From contig OX359196.1 of the NCBI GenBank assembly GCA_947172415.1, positions 4,839,901-4,903,900 on the forward strand: a DNA stretch of 64,000 nt, given 5' to 3'. A program made the position numbers and the translations under genes. Origin of the DNA: Chondrosia reniformis (taxonomy: Eukaryota > Porifera > Demospongiae > Chondrillida > Chondrillidae). This document shows positions 10,529-22,170 of this stretch, one piece after another. The notes under the pieces were generated by a model. The model was not told the origin of the DNA, did not search any database, and saw only the letters and a program-made list of their open reading frames with translations. Position 1 is the stretch's first letter, and the number at the start of each line of letters is the position of its first letter.

Positions 10529-11330
10529 AATCAATATCATGATTAGAGTGCACCGCACCAACAGGTGCTAGGACATTACAAAAGTCCAATGTAGCACTAA
10601 AAAATATAGTTTGTTCACATCACAGGCCAAATCTGGCACACCACATTGCACTGATATAGTTTAAAATAGAATAGTTGGTGCATACCATTGATAGAATAAA
10701 TGCAGTCTGCTTCTCAAGACACTGTCCTTGGAAACCATCATACTGGCTGACTTGCTTCATCAGGGGCCGTCTCACGATGTCCCAAGCATGGCAACACAGC
10801 ATCCAGTGGCAGACATCTTCCACTTCTCCACTATTGCATTCCTTGCATAGCCTCTCTTCCCTCACCACTCCTTTCCACCTTCCCACTTCTATCTGGAATG
10901 CCACTGTACCTCCCCTTAACTTCATCATCATATTCCTGTCTCTCTTCCTTCCCAAAACTGCACAACTTGACTCACCCTCAAGGGCTGCATTTCATTCAGC
11001 ATCCCTAGCTTCGGCCTCTCCTCCATCTCCTTCTGCCACCTGTATCTAACCTCCCTCCAGACAATACTTGATAGCATATCTCTAATCTCTGGCTCACTAA
11101 GGTCCTTTATGGCATTTCCATCCATACCTTGCCACCCAAACTCAACAAAACATTTAGCCATATTCTTTACCCATATTCCCTTGCCACACTCCACTGCCTG
11201 TCTTGCTATCTTCCTTAACAACCTTCCCTTGTACATCTCACTTGTCAAAACCTTCAACCAGAACCTCACACAACGCATCTTCACCTCCCACACAACAGGT
11301 ATAAGGCCCTAATTTCAAATAACAAGGATA
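10529..11330 (-). mobile_element. 5'-truncated LINE (non-LTR retrotransposon) fragment
   Basis: Two overlapping minus-strand frames (11293-10928 and 10955-10620) in different phases resemble the C-terminal end of LINE ORF2: LRGGTVAFQIEVGRWKG, then a zinc-knuckle-like C-x2-C-x8-C-x-H-x3-CC pattern (LCKECNSGEVEDVCHWMLCC). The phase break shows it is dead. The second segment reads straight through at about 35266-35285 without this sequence, which gives the insertion limits and shows it arrived after the duplication or was lost from copy 2. Confidence 0.75.
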
Positions 11331-11769
11331 CCTTATATATAAATATATAAATTTGTTATGGTGAATAGGTACATTCAAATTTAAAAGAGAACTAGAATAA
11401 AAATAGAAAACTATATTGTAGCATATAAATGTGTGCATACTGTATACATGAAACCAACTATATAAGCATAACATAATATTCGTAATGTATATAGAATAAA
11501 TACCACCATAAAATATATTTATGATATCTACCGCACTCAACTTTGGGAACTCTGCATTGCGTTATATTTTACCTTGTAAGTAGCATCTAATATGTAGTAT
11601 ACATGGTAAGCCGAAGCTCTGGGGAAATTCCCTAAAAGTAAACGTAACCACCTAACGTCATCCCCATTTTCTTAGAAGGGTAAATGATGTTTCCTCGAAA
11701 AATATCTGAGATATTTGTGTATTTGGTAACAAAGATACTCACCGCTTGTATATAGTCTATACTAGTGTA
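11331..11769. other. Upstream region of the H-Y-E PARP-like gene
   Basis: AT-rich 5' flank, also present at 35285-35700. From about 11610 to the ATG the two copies look identical. No convincing core promoter element can be named. Confidence 0.5.
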
Positions 11770-12402
11770 ATGGAGTTGTACTTGGAGGAGAACGCTAATA
11801 TCCAACAGGCTTTCTTAAGTACTTGGACGAAAAACCCTAACAACAAGCCGAGGAGTAGCGATGTCGCAGCCGTATTCCGAGTAGAAAATGATATATTAAA
11901 GAAGAACTTTGAACAATATTGTGTATCGTTAGGATCGTACGCTAACGTTGGATGGTATTATCATGGTACCGTACTTAGGTGTGACATTGTTGCCAATCAG
12001 AGGTGCTGTACCAATTCTTCGTGCAGTGTGTGTGGCGTGTGTCGTGAAGGCTTTAGTACTAGCAAAGTTCACTCGCACGTTAGCTATCAGAGATTTGGTC
12101 ATGCCTTTTACCTAGCCCCAAATTCATCCAAATGTCATGAGTATTCTGAGGGATACAATGGATACAGAGCTTTACTATACTGTCAAGTTGCAGTCGGCCG
12201 CGCCTATGAACCTCCAACTGATGATCCTTCACTGAGGCAGCCCCCTTTAGGCTATGATAGCATATATGGACGCAAGGGGGTACATCATGGAGGGATCGGG
12301 TCATTAAATTATGATGAGGTGGCAATCTATGGTGTATCAGAAGCAATACTACCAAAATATATCATCACATACATCAAGGATGGAACAAAGCTTTTGCTGT
12401 AA
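11770..12402 (+). CDS. PARP-like ADP-ribosyltransferase, H-Y-E type, copy 1
   Basis: A single-exon frame of 210 residues from ATG 11770. The PARP catalytic signature is clear: NFEQYCVSLGSYANVGWYYH leads into the donor-loop histidine (YYHGT); a Cys-rich insert follows (CCTNSSCSVCGVCREGF); then RFGHAFYLAPNSSK with the Tyr; and finally NYDEVAIYG with the Glu in the position of the PARP catalytic glutamate, closing with the LPKYIITY strand. The three key residues H, Y and E are all present, so NAD+-dependent mono- or poly-ADP-ribosylation is chemically plausible. The Cys insert and PPLGYDSIYG loop are typical of the stand-alone PARP-like proteins of many eukaryotes. Target and cell location are unknown; no signal or membrane segment is seen. 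Confidence 0.8.
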   Translation: MELYLEENANIQQAFLSTWTKNPNNKPRSSDVAAVFRVENDILKKNFEQYCVSLGSYANVGWYYHGTVLRCDIVANQRCCTNSSCSVCGVCREGFSTSKVHSHVSYQRFGHAFYLAPNSSKCHEYSEGYNGYRALLYCQVAVGRAYEPPTDDPSLRQPPLGYDSIYGRKGVHHGGIGSLNYDEVAIYGVSEAILPKYIITYIKDGTKLLL

Positions 12403-13152
12403 AACTATAAATATAAACACCTGCAGAAAACCTTTTTCATCATATTAGATTATTTATACATATATTAATATTAAGCATCAATTTGTATATATACACTAGT
12501 ATGTTAGTGTTATAGGGACTCATCATAGCTAATGTCCGATCAAATATTCTGTGATCCCACATGCACAATATCTAGTGGAGAACCTATTATATTAAGAATG
12601 ACCTTTTATATATAGTCCACCTGGTCTATAATACTGCATTCATGGCTATATATACATGCACGTATACAACGTTGTAGGGAAATTACATTATGAAACACTA
12701 TACATCTTCGTTTTCGTGAGTTGGCATTCTACGAATGGCTGAGTCATTGTCCAGAAAAAAACAGTTAAGAACGTTGAATTGAGCAACGACAGGACGATCA
12801 CATTAAAGAAAAGACTTTTCAAGCTTCAATGGAATCAGGTCTGCTTAATCATATAATATAAATATATAGACTGCACATCTAATACTTAATTCGCACATAT
12901 ATAGTCTATATGTATATTTATTATTCATTTTTAGGCAAATCTATAGAGTTGCATCCTGATATATATGCGATATTAAGACGCCCTTCTCTACTATAGATAC
13001 GTATATATATACATGCGCAAAAATACATTATGCATAATTTATTAGTCCTAAATTTTACACATGCACACATATGTATACGAGTCTCAAACTGTATATATGT
13101 ATTGCAGCTTCTATAATTACTTCTACTTTTAATTCTACTTTTTAAATATTAG
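12403..13152 (+). other. Spacer with a possible small upstream exon
   Basis: A short open stretch ending at 12838 (...ATGGAATCAG with a GT donor) is in the right phase (one base left over) to splice to the ART exon at 13153. Its left limit cannot be set and both forward frames are open over it, so it is only a candidate exon. The rest is AT-rich. All of 12332-13004 is missing from the second segment. Confidence 0.3.
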
Positions 13153-13595
13153 CTCTCAAACTTAAGAGTAGAGCTGAAGTAGATGCTTTCTTGGAAGCGT
13201 TTTCTGATTTAAAGGTCATCAAAATTACAGAGAACCCATCAGCAATGCCACCTAATGGAGCTCTCTTCCAAAAGTTTCAATCTGCTTGGAAAAAACTTCC
13301 TTCAGGTCAAAGGAATACAATATTAGCCTTTCATGGAACAGCTGACGGAAACATACAAAGTATATGTAACAATGGCTACGACCCAAGTAAAAGAAAGCGT
13401 CAAGCTAAAGGAGCTGGTGAATATTTTGCTGTGACTCCAGTTACTCCTAAAGGCTGCTCTAAAATCGGGAAAAAGATGTTACTGAATGAACTACTGTTAG
13501 GAAAAGAAGGAACGCATCACACTAAGCATGGAGATGTTGTAGTAATGAAATATCCAACTCACGATCTACCAAGATTCATAATTGAATTTCAGTAA
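13153..13595 (+). CDS. Short PARP-like catalytic exon, lysine-rich variant, copy 1
   Basis: Acceptor AG at 13151-13152, phase 1, stop at 13595 (about 148 codons). It has the family signatures: a lead-in (VIKITENPSAMPPNGALFQK), the HGT histidine (ILAFHGTADGNIQSICNNGY), the GAGEYFAV tyrosine, and HGDVVVMKYP with Asp at the expected Glu place. The loop before the Tyr is unusually basic (DPSKRKRQAKGAG), and the GYCHGGKK motif of its relatives is replaced by GCSKIGKK. I find no firm upstream exons, so this is either a small gene with an unseen 5' part or a stranded exon. The second segment has the same exon at 36408-36850. Confidence 0.55.
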
Positions 13596-14133
13596 TCTGC
13601 TCTCAGTGTATAGTGCATAAACTGTAGCCTGTTTGTGCCTCGTGCATGTATCAATTTTACACACGCGTTTTATTCTATAGTAATCCATGGCAATATTGTA
13701 TGCATCGAACTTCTACCAGTAAATTAGACAAAAATGTTAATCAGCAGAGGTTCACTGATGTGAAAAAATGATTTTTTCTAGGTTTGCAACCTGCTCATAG
13801 TACCGGTAAAGGATGAAGGCGAATTGCAAGTATTAACTGTGAACATACAATATACGGTACATGATAAGTATTGTCTTATACACATTCAGTATACGATTGG
13901 TTTATACAGACCGCGCCCCCCCCGTAAAGGGGAATCACCTGGGAAATTCCAGCAATTCAGGGTATCGGTAATAATTCCAAGAAGATGAATCACTGGGATA
14001 TTTCAAAACGATGAAATCTTAGCCTTTAGCGAGTGAAGAAAAGCCAACGAACCGACTTAAATCATTCCTGCGCTACTTCGATTTGATACGTAGTATCTAA
14101 CGGATCGAATATAGCGAACCACTTCATCAAACA
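13596..14133 (+). promoter_or_regulatory. Upstream region of cysteine-repeat ART gene 1
   Basis: Non-coding 538 bp between the lysine-rich ART exon and the next ATG, with a run of eight C at about 13917 (CGCGCCCCCCCCGTAAAGGGG). It appears identical to 36851-37388. Its position makes it the likely promoter and 5' UTR; no TATA-like element at a convincing distance can be singled out. Confidence 0.4.
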
Positions 14134-16993
14134 ATGAGTGACACACAACCTGTAAACGATTTCTTAGACCAAGATACCCTGTCAGAATCTGAGGACGTTG
14201 AGAATTTCATTTTGCAGGATGAAAATCACTATCTGGAAGAATCGTCCCAAGAATATGAAGAAGCATTACCTGTACAAGATATTGAAGAAAGATTATCTGT
14301 ACAAGATATTGAAGAAAGATTGTCTGTACAAGATACCGAAGAAAGATTGCCCGTACAAGATATTGAAGATGATGAAGGGTCCTTCTTCCAACCAGTAATA
14401 ACGCACCATTCACCAGGTCCGATAATGGATGATATCCTTGCCATTGAGTCAGCATCTGATGATGATGATGACCATGATATCACAGATGGCTACACTCTCC
14501 CCGAACCTTCCGCCCCATTTAATCAGGGCCCCAGGTCTCGTCACATCCCCTCACACCCTCAACATCAACCTCACCCTCTCAGTGATGAAGGTAGCACTCA
14601 GGTGGTTATTAGTTCCACATTTTCACCGGTAGACAGCCAGGGGGTTACTAGAGGGAGTTGTACTGTTGTAGATTGTACTTGCACACAGTATGGCAAGCAA
14701 CCACATGGAAACAAGTGTGGCAACTGTGGTCACTTTCCTGTAAAGCACATCTCCGTTAAACTGCCATTAAAGGATGATTCTCAACCAGCAGCTGGGCAGT
14801 ATACTGATCACTACAGTGGACAAACAATACAAACAAGCCAGTCATTAGTGGCTCAATCAAAAAACACCTCTCTAGCAGCTGCAGGTATGTAGCACATGCA
14901 AATACAAATGATTCATTTGAATACAATTTTGTAATCTCGTTATTAATTAGCTGAGTTACCAGGGTCAACCACAACTGCCAATAAGTGTGCAATCACTGAA
15001 TGTTATAATCCAAGATATGTTGACCCCTCAACTGGAGCACTGCACACGTGCTGTGGATACACACATGCTATGGAACATCAGAGAAGACAGGCCATTCAGT
15101 CTGGTCAGTTTGGAAGGCAACCAAATTGAATTCTCTAATAATCTAATACACCATTTTCCTACACGGTATATGCATATGTCTACTCTGTAATAAATTAAAA
15201 AAACCTATAGGAAGCTATAATACCTGGAGAGAGCTTTAGATGAAGATACAGGTTTCTTCTCTTCTTTGCTCCACTGAGCCCAACAACTATTTCTGGTAAT
15301 TCCACCCGTCATCAGTGACTCTAGATCTGGACTATTTTGATCATTTGTCAGTCCTTTGGTGAATCTATATACGTATACGTATGTATCACTCTACGGATGG
15401 GAATATACACTCATATTGTCTAATATATATATATATGTTATGTATTGCATCCATCCTCATACATATACGTAGGTCCAGTTCAAAAGGGAATTACTCACTG
15501 CCTACTGCCTGAGTGTTCCAATATTGTTTGGCCTTTCATGAATTACTGCTGTAAGACTCATGCTGACACGGGAAGGCAGCGTGGATTGATGCGTAAGTCC
15601 CTTGTATCTAAACTGTATATGGTGCATATTATATATATCTGAATGATGACAGTTGATTATAGTGGCTACAATACATGCTTTCTGCAGCTCCAATGCCAGA
15701 TCTAACAAATGTGGATACTTCTAGCAAAGACACCAACACATGTTGGTTTCCAACATGCTCTAAACAGAGATTTAAGGAGCCAAATGGGAGAATACATCTT
15801 TACTGTGGCAAAACACATGCTGATATGGCTAGAAAAGCCAATCTTAAAAGTAATCTCTTTATAACTGTAAACAAGACTGGGTTACGTACGTATGTGCAAT
15901 AAAAAAGCTTCCATCTTAAGAAAAAAGTTAATTACCAATTGTACTTCAAATCGTGTATTTTGAATCTTTTTCTAGTTCCAGATGCTGTGAAGTGCATAAT
16001 ACCAGGTTGTAACCAGCAGAAATACAGTAATGGCACTGTATCTCACCCATACTGTTCACAAACCTGTGCTGAAGAAGGGAAAAGAAGAGGGATTTTTCGT
16101 GAGCATTTCATCATTCACATACATTATTACTATAGTACAGCAACTTCTAACATTATAATCATAGCATACAGGGATTATTAAACTGTTTATCAATTGATGT
16201 TTCTTTAGCTCAAGCCGATAGTAAGGAGAATGAATGCTCCTTAGATGGCTGTAACAGGCCAAAATATAGAGAAGGTTCCATAACATTTGACTATTGTTCC
16301 AAGGAGCATGCAAACAAAGCAGGTATATGTTTCATTAGTATTATATACTTCATATGTGTACATATACGTATTAACTTTGCAACTTGTTTAAGCTGCATGC
16401 ATAGTTGTTCAAGTTTTTGAAGAAACCTATTCGTAAATTGCAAGTACAGTACACAAGTACTGTATATATATATTATATATTTTGTTTAATCTAGTCTTAT
16501 TAACACAGACCAGCCTGAACTTAATCTTTCTATTCCAACAGCTACAAATATTCTAAAGAGTAGAAGTGAAGTAGATGCTTTCCTGAAGCAGTATCCCATT
16601 TTGAAAGTCATCAGAATTACAGAGAACCCATCAGCAATGCCACCTAATGGAGCTCTCTTCCAAAAGTTTCAATCTGCTTGGAAACAACTTCCTTCGAATT
16701 CAGGTCAAAGGAATACAATATTAGCCTTTCATGGAACACCTGAAGGAAACATACAAAGTATATGTAACAATGGCTACGACCCAAGCAGACGTAAGGGTCA
16801 AGCATATGGAGCTGGTGAATATTTTGCTGTTTCTCCTGGCACACCTCTAGGATATTGCCATGGTGGTAAGAAGATATTGCTAAATGAACTGCTACTAGGT
16901 CAACATGGAACACATCACACTAGGCATGGAGACATTGTAGTAATGAAACACCCAGCTCATGATCTACCAAGATTTATCATTGAATTTCAATAA
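14134..16993 (+). CDS. Cysteine-repeat ADP-ribosyltransferase-like protein, gene 1
   Basis: Seven exons (14134-14884, 14951-15103, 15473-15592, 15688-15849, 15976-16098, 16209-16322, 16542-16993) join through six phase-1 introns into 624 residues. Exon 1 is acidic, with four 12-residue repeats (VQDIEERLS type, about residues 46-85) and an Asp run, then a Cys/His module (CTCTQYGKQPHGNKCGNCGH). Exons 2-6 each encode one repeat of the form C-x4-C ... Y/H-x-C/Y-C-x-x-T/E-H-A, likely a small zinc-binding unit. Exon 7 is the short PARP-like domain: FHGT, GAGEYFAVSP, HGDIVVM (H-Y-D triad). The dipeptide NS before GQRN is present, unlike in the 42867 and 25861 exons. No signal peptide or membrane segment is seen. 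A mono-ADP-ribosyltransferase or NAD+-binding role is inferred. Confidence 0.8.
14266..14370 (+). repeat. 36-bp coding repeat in exon 1
   Basis: Four adjacent near-copies of a 36-base unit (CTGTACAAGATATTGAAGAA plus 16 bases) encode the 12-residue acidic repeat. The same array is in gene 2 at 37521-37625; the paralogue at 48576 lacks it. Confidence 0.9.
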
Positions 16994-17218
16994 AGCTATT
17001 ATTTGTGCTTCAATGAAATATTTGACATCCTTTGTTTAGATTATTCTTTGCATGCGTATTACTATTTATAGAAATAGGAGACTTCAAATATGTACACATA
17101 TAAGCCATGTCAGTTATTAGAAATGATTATGTATGGATATATTTGCAATTTTAAATGTAATTAAATTGAGATGTAGAACCTTTCTAATCCAGTCACACAT
17201 ACGGGACCTACATTATCT
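16994..17218 (+). other. 3' flank of gene 1
   Basis: The sequence after the stop (GCTATTATTTGTGCTTCAAT...) is shared with the 3' flanks at 40245 and 43313, so the whole 3' end was duplicated with the catalytic exon. No further gene. Confidence 0.6.
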
Positions 17219-17813
17219 GGCCTCATTAGACAGGTGACCTCATTAGACAGGTGGCCTCATTAGACAGGTGGCCTCATTAGACAGGTGGCCTCATTAGACA
17301 GGTGACCTCATTAGACAGGTGGCCTCATTAGACAGGTGGCCTCATTAGACAGGTGGCCTCATTAGACAGGTGGCCTCATTAGACAGGTGGCCTCATTAGA
17401 CAGGTGGCCTCATTAGACAGGTGGCCTCATTAGACAGGTGGCCTCATTAGACAGGTGGCCTCATTAGACAGGTGGCCTCATTAGACAGGTGGCCTCATTA
17501 GACAGGTGGCCTCATTAGACAGGTGGCCTCATTAGACAGGTGGCCTCATTAGACAGGTGGCCTCATTAGACAGGTGACCTCATTAGACAGGTGACCTCAT
17601 TAGACAGGTGACCTCATTAGACAGGTGACCTCATTAGACAGGTGACCTCATTAGACAGGTGACCTCATTAGACAGGTGGCCTCATTAGACAGGTGACCTC
17701 ATTAGACAGGTGGCCTCATTAGACAGGTGGATGCATTAGACAGGTGGCCTCATTAGACAGGTGACCTCATTAGACAGGTGACCTCATTAGACAGGTGGCT
17801 TCATTAGACAGGT
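17219..17813. repeat. 17-bp minisatellite, about 35 copies
   Basis: Tandem array of CCTCATTAGACAGGTGG, with G/A variation at one site (GGTGG or GGTGA) and one ATGCATT variant. The 3' flanks of the paralogues carry just one such unit (about 40471 CTGCATTAGACAAGT and 43541 CTGCATTAGACAGGT), so the array grew from a single ancestral unit. Confidence 0.97.
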
Positions 17814-18969
17814 AAAGTATGTACATATGTACGTACATTGATAGCGCAAATTTTGTGGACACAATTTACGTAAGTGCCTATATACCTAAAACAAGTGACC
17901 TTCCTAGGGAGATGTTCATTATGGTTTCCTCAATAATCTTACAAGGAGCTGTATACATTGAATAGATACAATGTATTTATCCCGAAAGATATTTATAAAC
18001 ATGCAGAATGCATTGTTTTCCTTGTTTTATTATCTGGGAATCTAAATCTAAAGCTAATACTTAACCTGCATTTATATATGTACAGTACGTGATATTAGTT
18101 ATATATAATCTACATGTATATTTAATGTCCATACGCTCCATCAATGCTTAGAGATAGTACATGCCACACCTCATGATGGGGCAAGCCATGCATGTAGTGT
18201 GCCATGTAACCCTGTATACCAGTTCTTCCTAATCAGGAACCAGGGGTTATATCCTTTAGCCTGTGCATATTATGCAATAAGCTGGCGGAAGGCTGGGGTA
18301 GGCAGCAAACTTATACCGCTAAATATTAGGGGGTATAAAGTTGCCTAGCAACTCCCGCAATACGATATAGATTTTAAGGTGCAGGCAGGGCGAATAGGGA
18401 AATTGTAATAATTAAGCCCAGCTTTCTTAAGTCGATGTTTTGGAACCTATATGGTTTATCCACAAAGTTATGAATGACCAACTAATATGACATGGCAACA
18501 TATCAATTATGAGGTTAGAATTACAAATACCTTAAGGCCAATTGCGACCTATTACCTGGGCTTGACTACATGATAAGTCTGCCTGCACCTACATACATAA
18601 AATGAGTGCTTTGGAAAGATGAGGTACTACCGCATGCTGCCAAGAGGCACGACCCTTACTGAGAGGGGAGAGCTCCCCCAAAGCATGAAGAATTTAAACT
18701 GAATTACCTGTTTATGTCAGCTAAATGATGCTTCCAAACCAGTTTGCATAAATTGCTAAAGACTGGAATTTCAACATGGATAAATAAATAAATAAATAAG
18801 TAAATTGCTGACTGTATATATAGTAAATATTACAGTCATGAACAATTATTATAAAGTTGATAAAATGATTGTGCACCTGTCAGAATTATATGGGACTATG
18901 TATGTATATAGGATAATAAAATTGTTAATGATAATAATGATAAGCAATTAATGGTTGGGAACTGTGGGG

Positions 18970-19990
18970 TTAAGTGGCCAGTGCTGAAGAGACTGAAGCC
19001 AGTTCTTCCCTCGAAGTACGAATATAAAGTTGGTAGGCTGAGCTCTCCCAGCGTCCCAGCATCTTTATTTTGGAGTCTGAAATGCCAGCCTTGAGGGCCG
19101 TGGTGGCAGCACCAATCCGGAAACTATGCCCAGCATATAAGCTATCGTCTATACCTGTAGCTTTTAAAGCCTTTCTCAAGCAAAGGACAAGGCTTACTCT
19201 GGTCAAAGGTTTCTTATTTTGGAATAAAAATAGGGGGCCATTATGAGGACCACGAAACTGCAGGTATTTCATTAGGGCAGTGACTGGACATAAGGGTTTT
19301 CCAGTTTTTTTGCAAGTAAACTGTAACCCCTTTCCCGAAAGGGTCAGTTTTTGATTGTTTTATCTTCACAGCTAATGTGGAGACATTAGATGCAGATGAA
19401 ATACCTTTGGTGGAGCTAGCCGAAATGTCAGCTATAGACAAGTGCTGTGAACTATTATATGAGGTGTCTGAGGGAATAGTGAACTCGGCACACCTAAGAA
19501 AGCCAAAAAAACCTAAGCAGGCAGCAGCCCACAACATGTGATTATCTTGACTGGTGGTGTCCGTGCACCATACTTGCTTGAGTGCCAGTAGGATGGAAGG
19601 TGTGATGGGTAGACGACTTTTTTGATTAGAGCCATCAAAAGCCTTTACTCTTTTTATTCCTCTGAGAACTAACTCGACTTTAGGGGTGTGCAGACTAACT
19701 AAGGGGAGGCTAAGACTAATCAGTAGATTGCGAATAGCTGATAGGTAAAGTCTAATGGTAGAGATGGCGAGACCGTCTGTACCAAGTTGAGATATAAAGA
19801 GTAGAATCGTATGTTCAGAAGGCGGATAAGGTAAAAGATTATGAGAACTACAGAAAGATAGAAAGCGTTTTTGGCCTGAAGTGTAACATTTCTTGGTGTT
19901 GGAGGCTAGACCTTCTGAATAAAAGTGGAGAAAAGCATCCTCCACCTGCTTGAGGTCCAGTCTGGCCTTTCCTCTATTAGGAGTGCCCAA
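18970..19990 (-). pseudogene. Tyrosine recombinase of DIRS-like element (frameshifted)
   Basis: Two minus-strand frames, 19990-19241 and 19272-18970, together cover a phage-integrase-type recombinase. The first has an N-terminal core-binding part and the first catalytic Arg (FLRCAEFTIP). The second has the H-x-x-R motif (GHSFRIGAATTAL) and the nucleophile Tyr (SSAYQLYIR). The phase change lies near a run of seven A/T at about 19310, which suggests a one-base slip. The R...HxxR...Y set is present but split over two frames. Confidence 0.85.
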
Positions 19991-21651
19991 AGGGAGTCTG
20001 GGATAGGGCTCGGATCTTTGAAGATGTTTGAGACCTGGGGGCCGAGATTAGACAGTAAATTTCTTGATATACCATCCGCTACTGTATTATGAATGCCAGC
20101 AATATGTCTGGCAGATATTGTGAAGTGATATCAAGCAGCAAAGAATGACAAGCATCTGAGAAGATGCATGGCGATGCCCGAGGGTTCCTTTGAAGACCCT
20201 TTCCTGACAATTTCAACCACTGCCATATTGTCAATGTGAAATTGAACATGTTGGCCAGACCAATGTTTACCCCACATTGCGCACGCCAGGACCACCGGTA
20301 CCAGCTCCTTGGTCATGATGTTTATTGAGAGCCAATTGGCTGGCCACTGGCCTTGTAGCCAGAACCTGCCCCAGACAGCTCCACATCCAAAGTTACCTGA
20401 GGCATCGGTGAATACATTTTCCGATGGAATTAGTTGTTGGGTCAGTTGTAGGAATGAAATACCATTCCAGTGATCTACAAAAGTGACCCACCAGGCTAAG
20501 TCTGACCGGAATTCGGTATTCAGTCTAATGTGGTGATGTGAAACTTTTGTGACAGATAGGAGGTTTATCATGCGGCGCACAAAGGAACGACCTTGTGGCA
20601 CCACCTTGCAGGCAAATTGAAGAATGCCGATTAAGTGTTCTAGGTCCTTCCTAATACAGGACTTTCTGCTTTGCCAAATGGTAAGTTCCTGGCGCAGACG
20701 AGATAGTTTATCAATAGGCAGTTGAGCTTGGAGCTTCTCAGTGTCAATTTCAATGCCTAGAAAAATCAGCCTCTTGGATGGACCCTCAATCTTTTCTGTG
20801 GCTAATGGGACCCCCAGGTGCCCACACAGAGAAATCATTTTATCAAGGTGAAGCTGGCAATTTGGGGAGTCTGGGGGACCGACCACGAGAAAGTCATCCA
20901 AGTAATGGAGAAGATGAGGGATACCATCTTTTTGAAGTATCCACTCTAAGGCATCCGCATAGGCATTGAACAGCATGGGGGCTGACCTCAGGCCAAATGG
21001 AAGCTGGTTATCTAAGAATCCTTGATTTTTCCATTTCATACCCAAAAGGTGGCGATCTGAGGGATGAACAGGAATGATCCTGAAGGCAGAAGATATGTCA
21101 ATTTTTGCCAACAGTGCCGACCTTCCCAGAGAAAGTATGATGCGAGCAGCATCCTCGATAGAGGAATATGCCATACTAGCGTCAGCAGGATCTATTCCAT
21201 CATTGACGCTATGGCCATCAGGGTAAGAAAGGTCTACAATCAGATGCCATTTACTGGGTTTATTATGCTTAGGGATGACCCCAAAGCGGTTAAACCTGAC
21301 CGATGGAGGTAAATCTTTGGGGTTAAATGGGCCAGAAATGTTGCCCAACTTTAATTCTTCATCCAGATATTGCTGGACTACATCGGGGTGAGAGGTAGCA
21401 GACTGCATATTGGATTTTGCGGACTTGCTCGTAGACTTAGGGTTGAAACCTATCCTAACACCCTCTTTTAGGCCACTTAGCAGATGACTGACCCAGGTCT
21501 TGTTGGGGTGATCCTCTAATAAAGCTGACCAAGCCTCCACATGAAGTGGGGTCCTGATCAACAGAGAGGCCTTAGGTAAGGTAGGGGGGCTTACACCTGC
21601 TTGCTGAGTACACTGCAAGTGGAGAAAACGCGATGCCAACATAGGTGCCAC
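19909..21651 (-). pseudogene. Reverse transcriptase-RNase H of DIRS-like element (nonsense codon)
   Basis: A 506-codon minus-strand frame with RT motifs (LIVDLSYPDGHSVNDGI, the LLHYLDDFLVVGP active-site box with two Asp) and an RNase H start (VFTDASGNFGCGAVWG). A TGA at 20131 interrupts it; the same frame then continues with the conserved end ARHIAGIHNTVADGISRN and runs to about 19909, overlapping the recombinase frame. The overlap is usual in DIRS elements; the stop is a disabling change in this copy. Confidence 0.85.
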
Positions 21652-22170
21652 CCTCTGAGATGTGGGAATGACAGAATGACCTAGAATGTGGAAAAAATGG
21701 CTCTCCTAACCTGACGCTAGCGCAAAGCATCCCTAAACCATGCTCATATAGTTATTAAATTTCAATGGTCTTGCATGTGCATATATGCATGGGAGTGAAT
21801 AATAGCTTTATATAATATTACTATCATTATTAGAGTGCCCCTGCATATATACAATGAATGTAGAAAAGTGAAACAAAAGTGGTTAAGGGGCACATTAGAT
21901 ATACTTGGACCACCTCTATGTGGGTAAAGGCTACTGCTGAAAAGTGCCTACCCTGGCTACTATGGTTAGCAGCATTATATGGTGTTACGCCGGCATTATA
22001 TATAGCCATGCATACGTATATAAAAAACAATTTGCGACTTGTATGTATCTAGGATAAATCGCAATATATTGGAAACTCATATATAAGATGAATAAATAAA
22101 ACAGTAAATACTCAGAGTTGAGTTAGTGTTGGGCTGAATAAGCATGCACTGGATACTATATAATCCAGAG

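Larger units (their letters stand above)
6450..17010 (+). repeat. Segmental duplication, copy 1
   Basis: Colinear with 30560-40260. It contains the last linker exon, the phosphorylase exon, the minus-strand unknown ORF, the H-Y-E PARP-like gene and the cysteine-repeat ART gene. The left part (to about 11.5 kb) shows scattered substitutions and indels against copy 2. From about 11.61 to 15.85 kb I saw no substitution apart from one 0.67-kb deletion in copy 2. A LINE fragment at about 10.53-11.33 kb is present only here. Confidence 0.9.

Noticed and set aside
14198..14632. Several overlapping frames on both strands in the acidic-repeat exon
   Set aside because: They are shadows of the 36-bp coding repeat; only the 14134 frame has a proper start, donor and Cys/His module.
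17219..17813. Regular direct repeats that might suggest a CRISPR array
   Set aside because: Units are contiguous 17-mers with no unique spacers, in a eukaryotic, intron-rich setting; it is a minisatellite.
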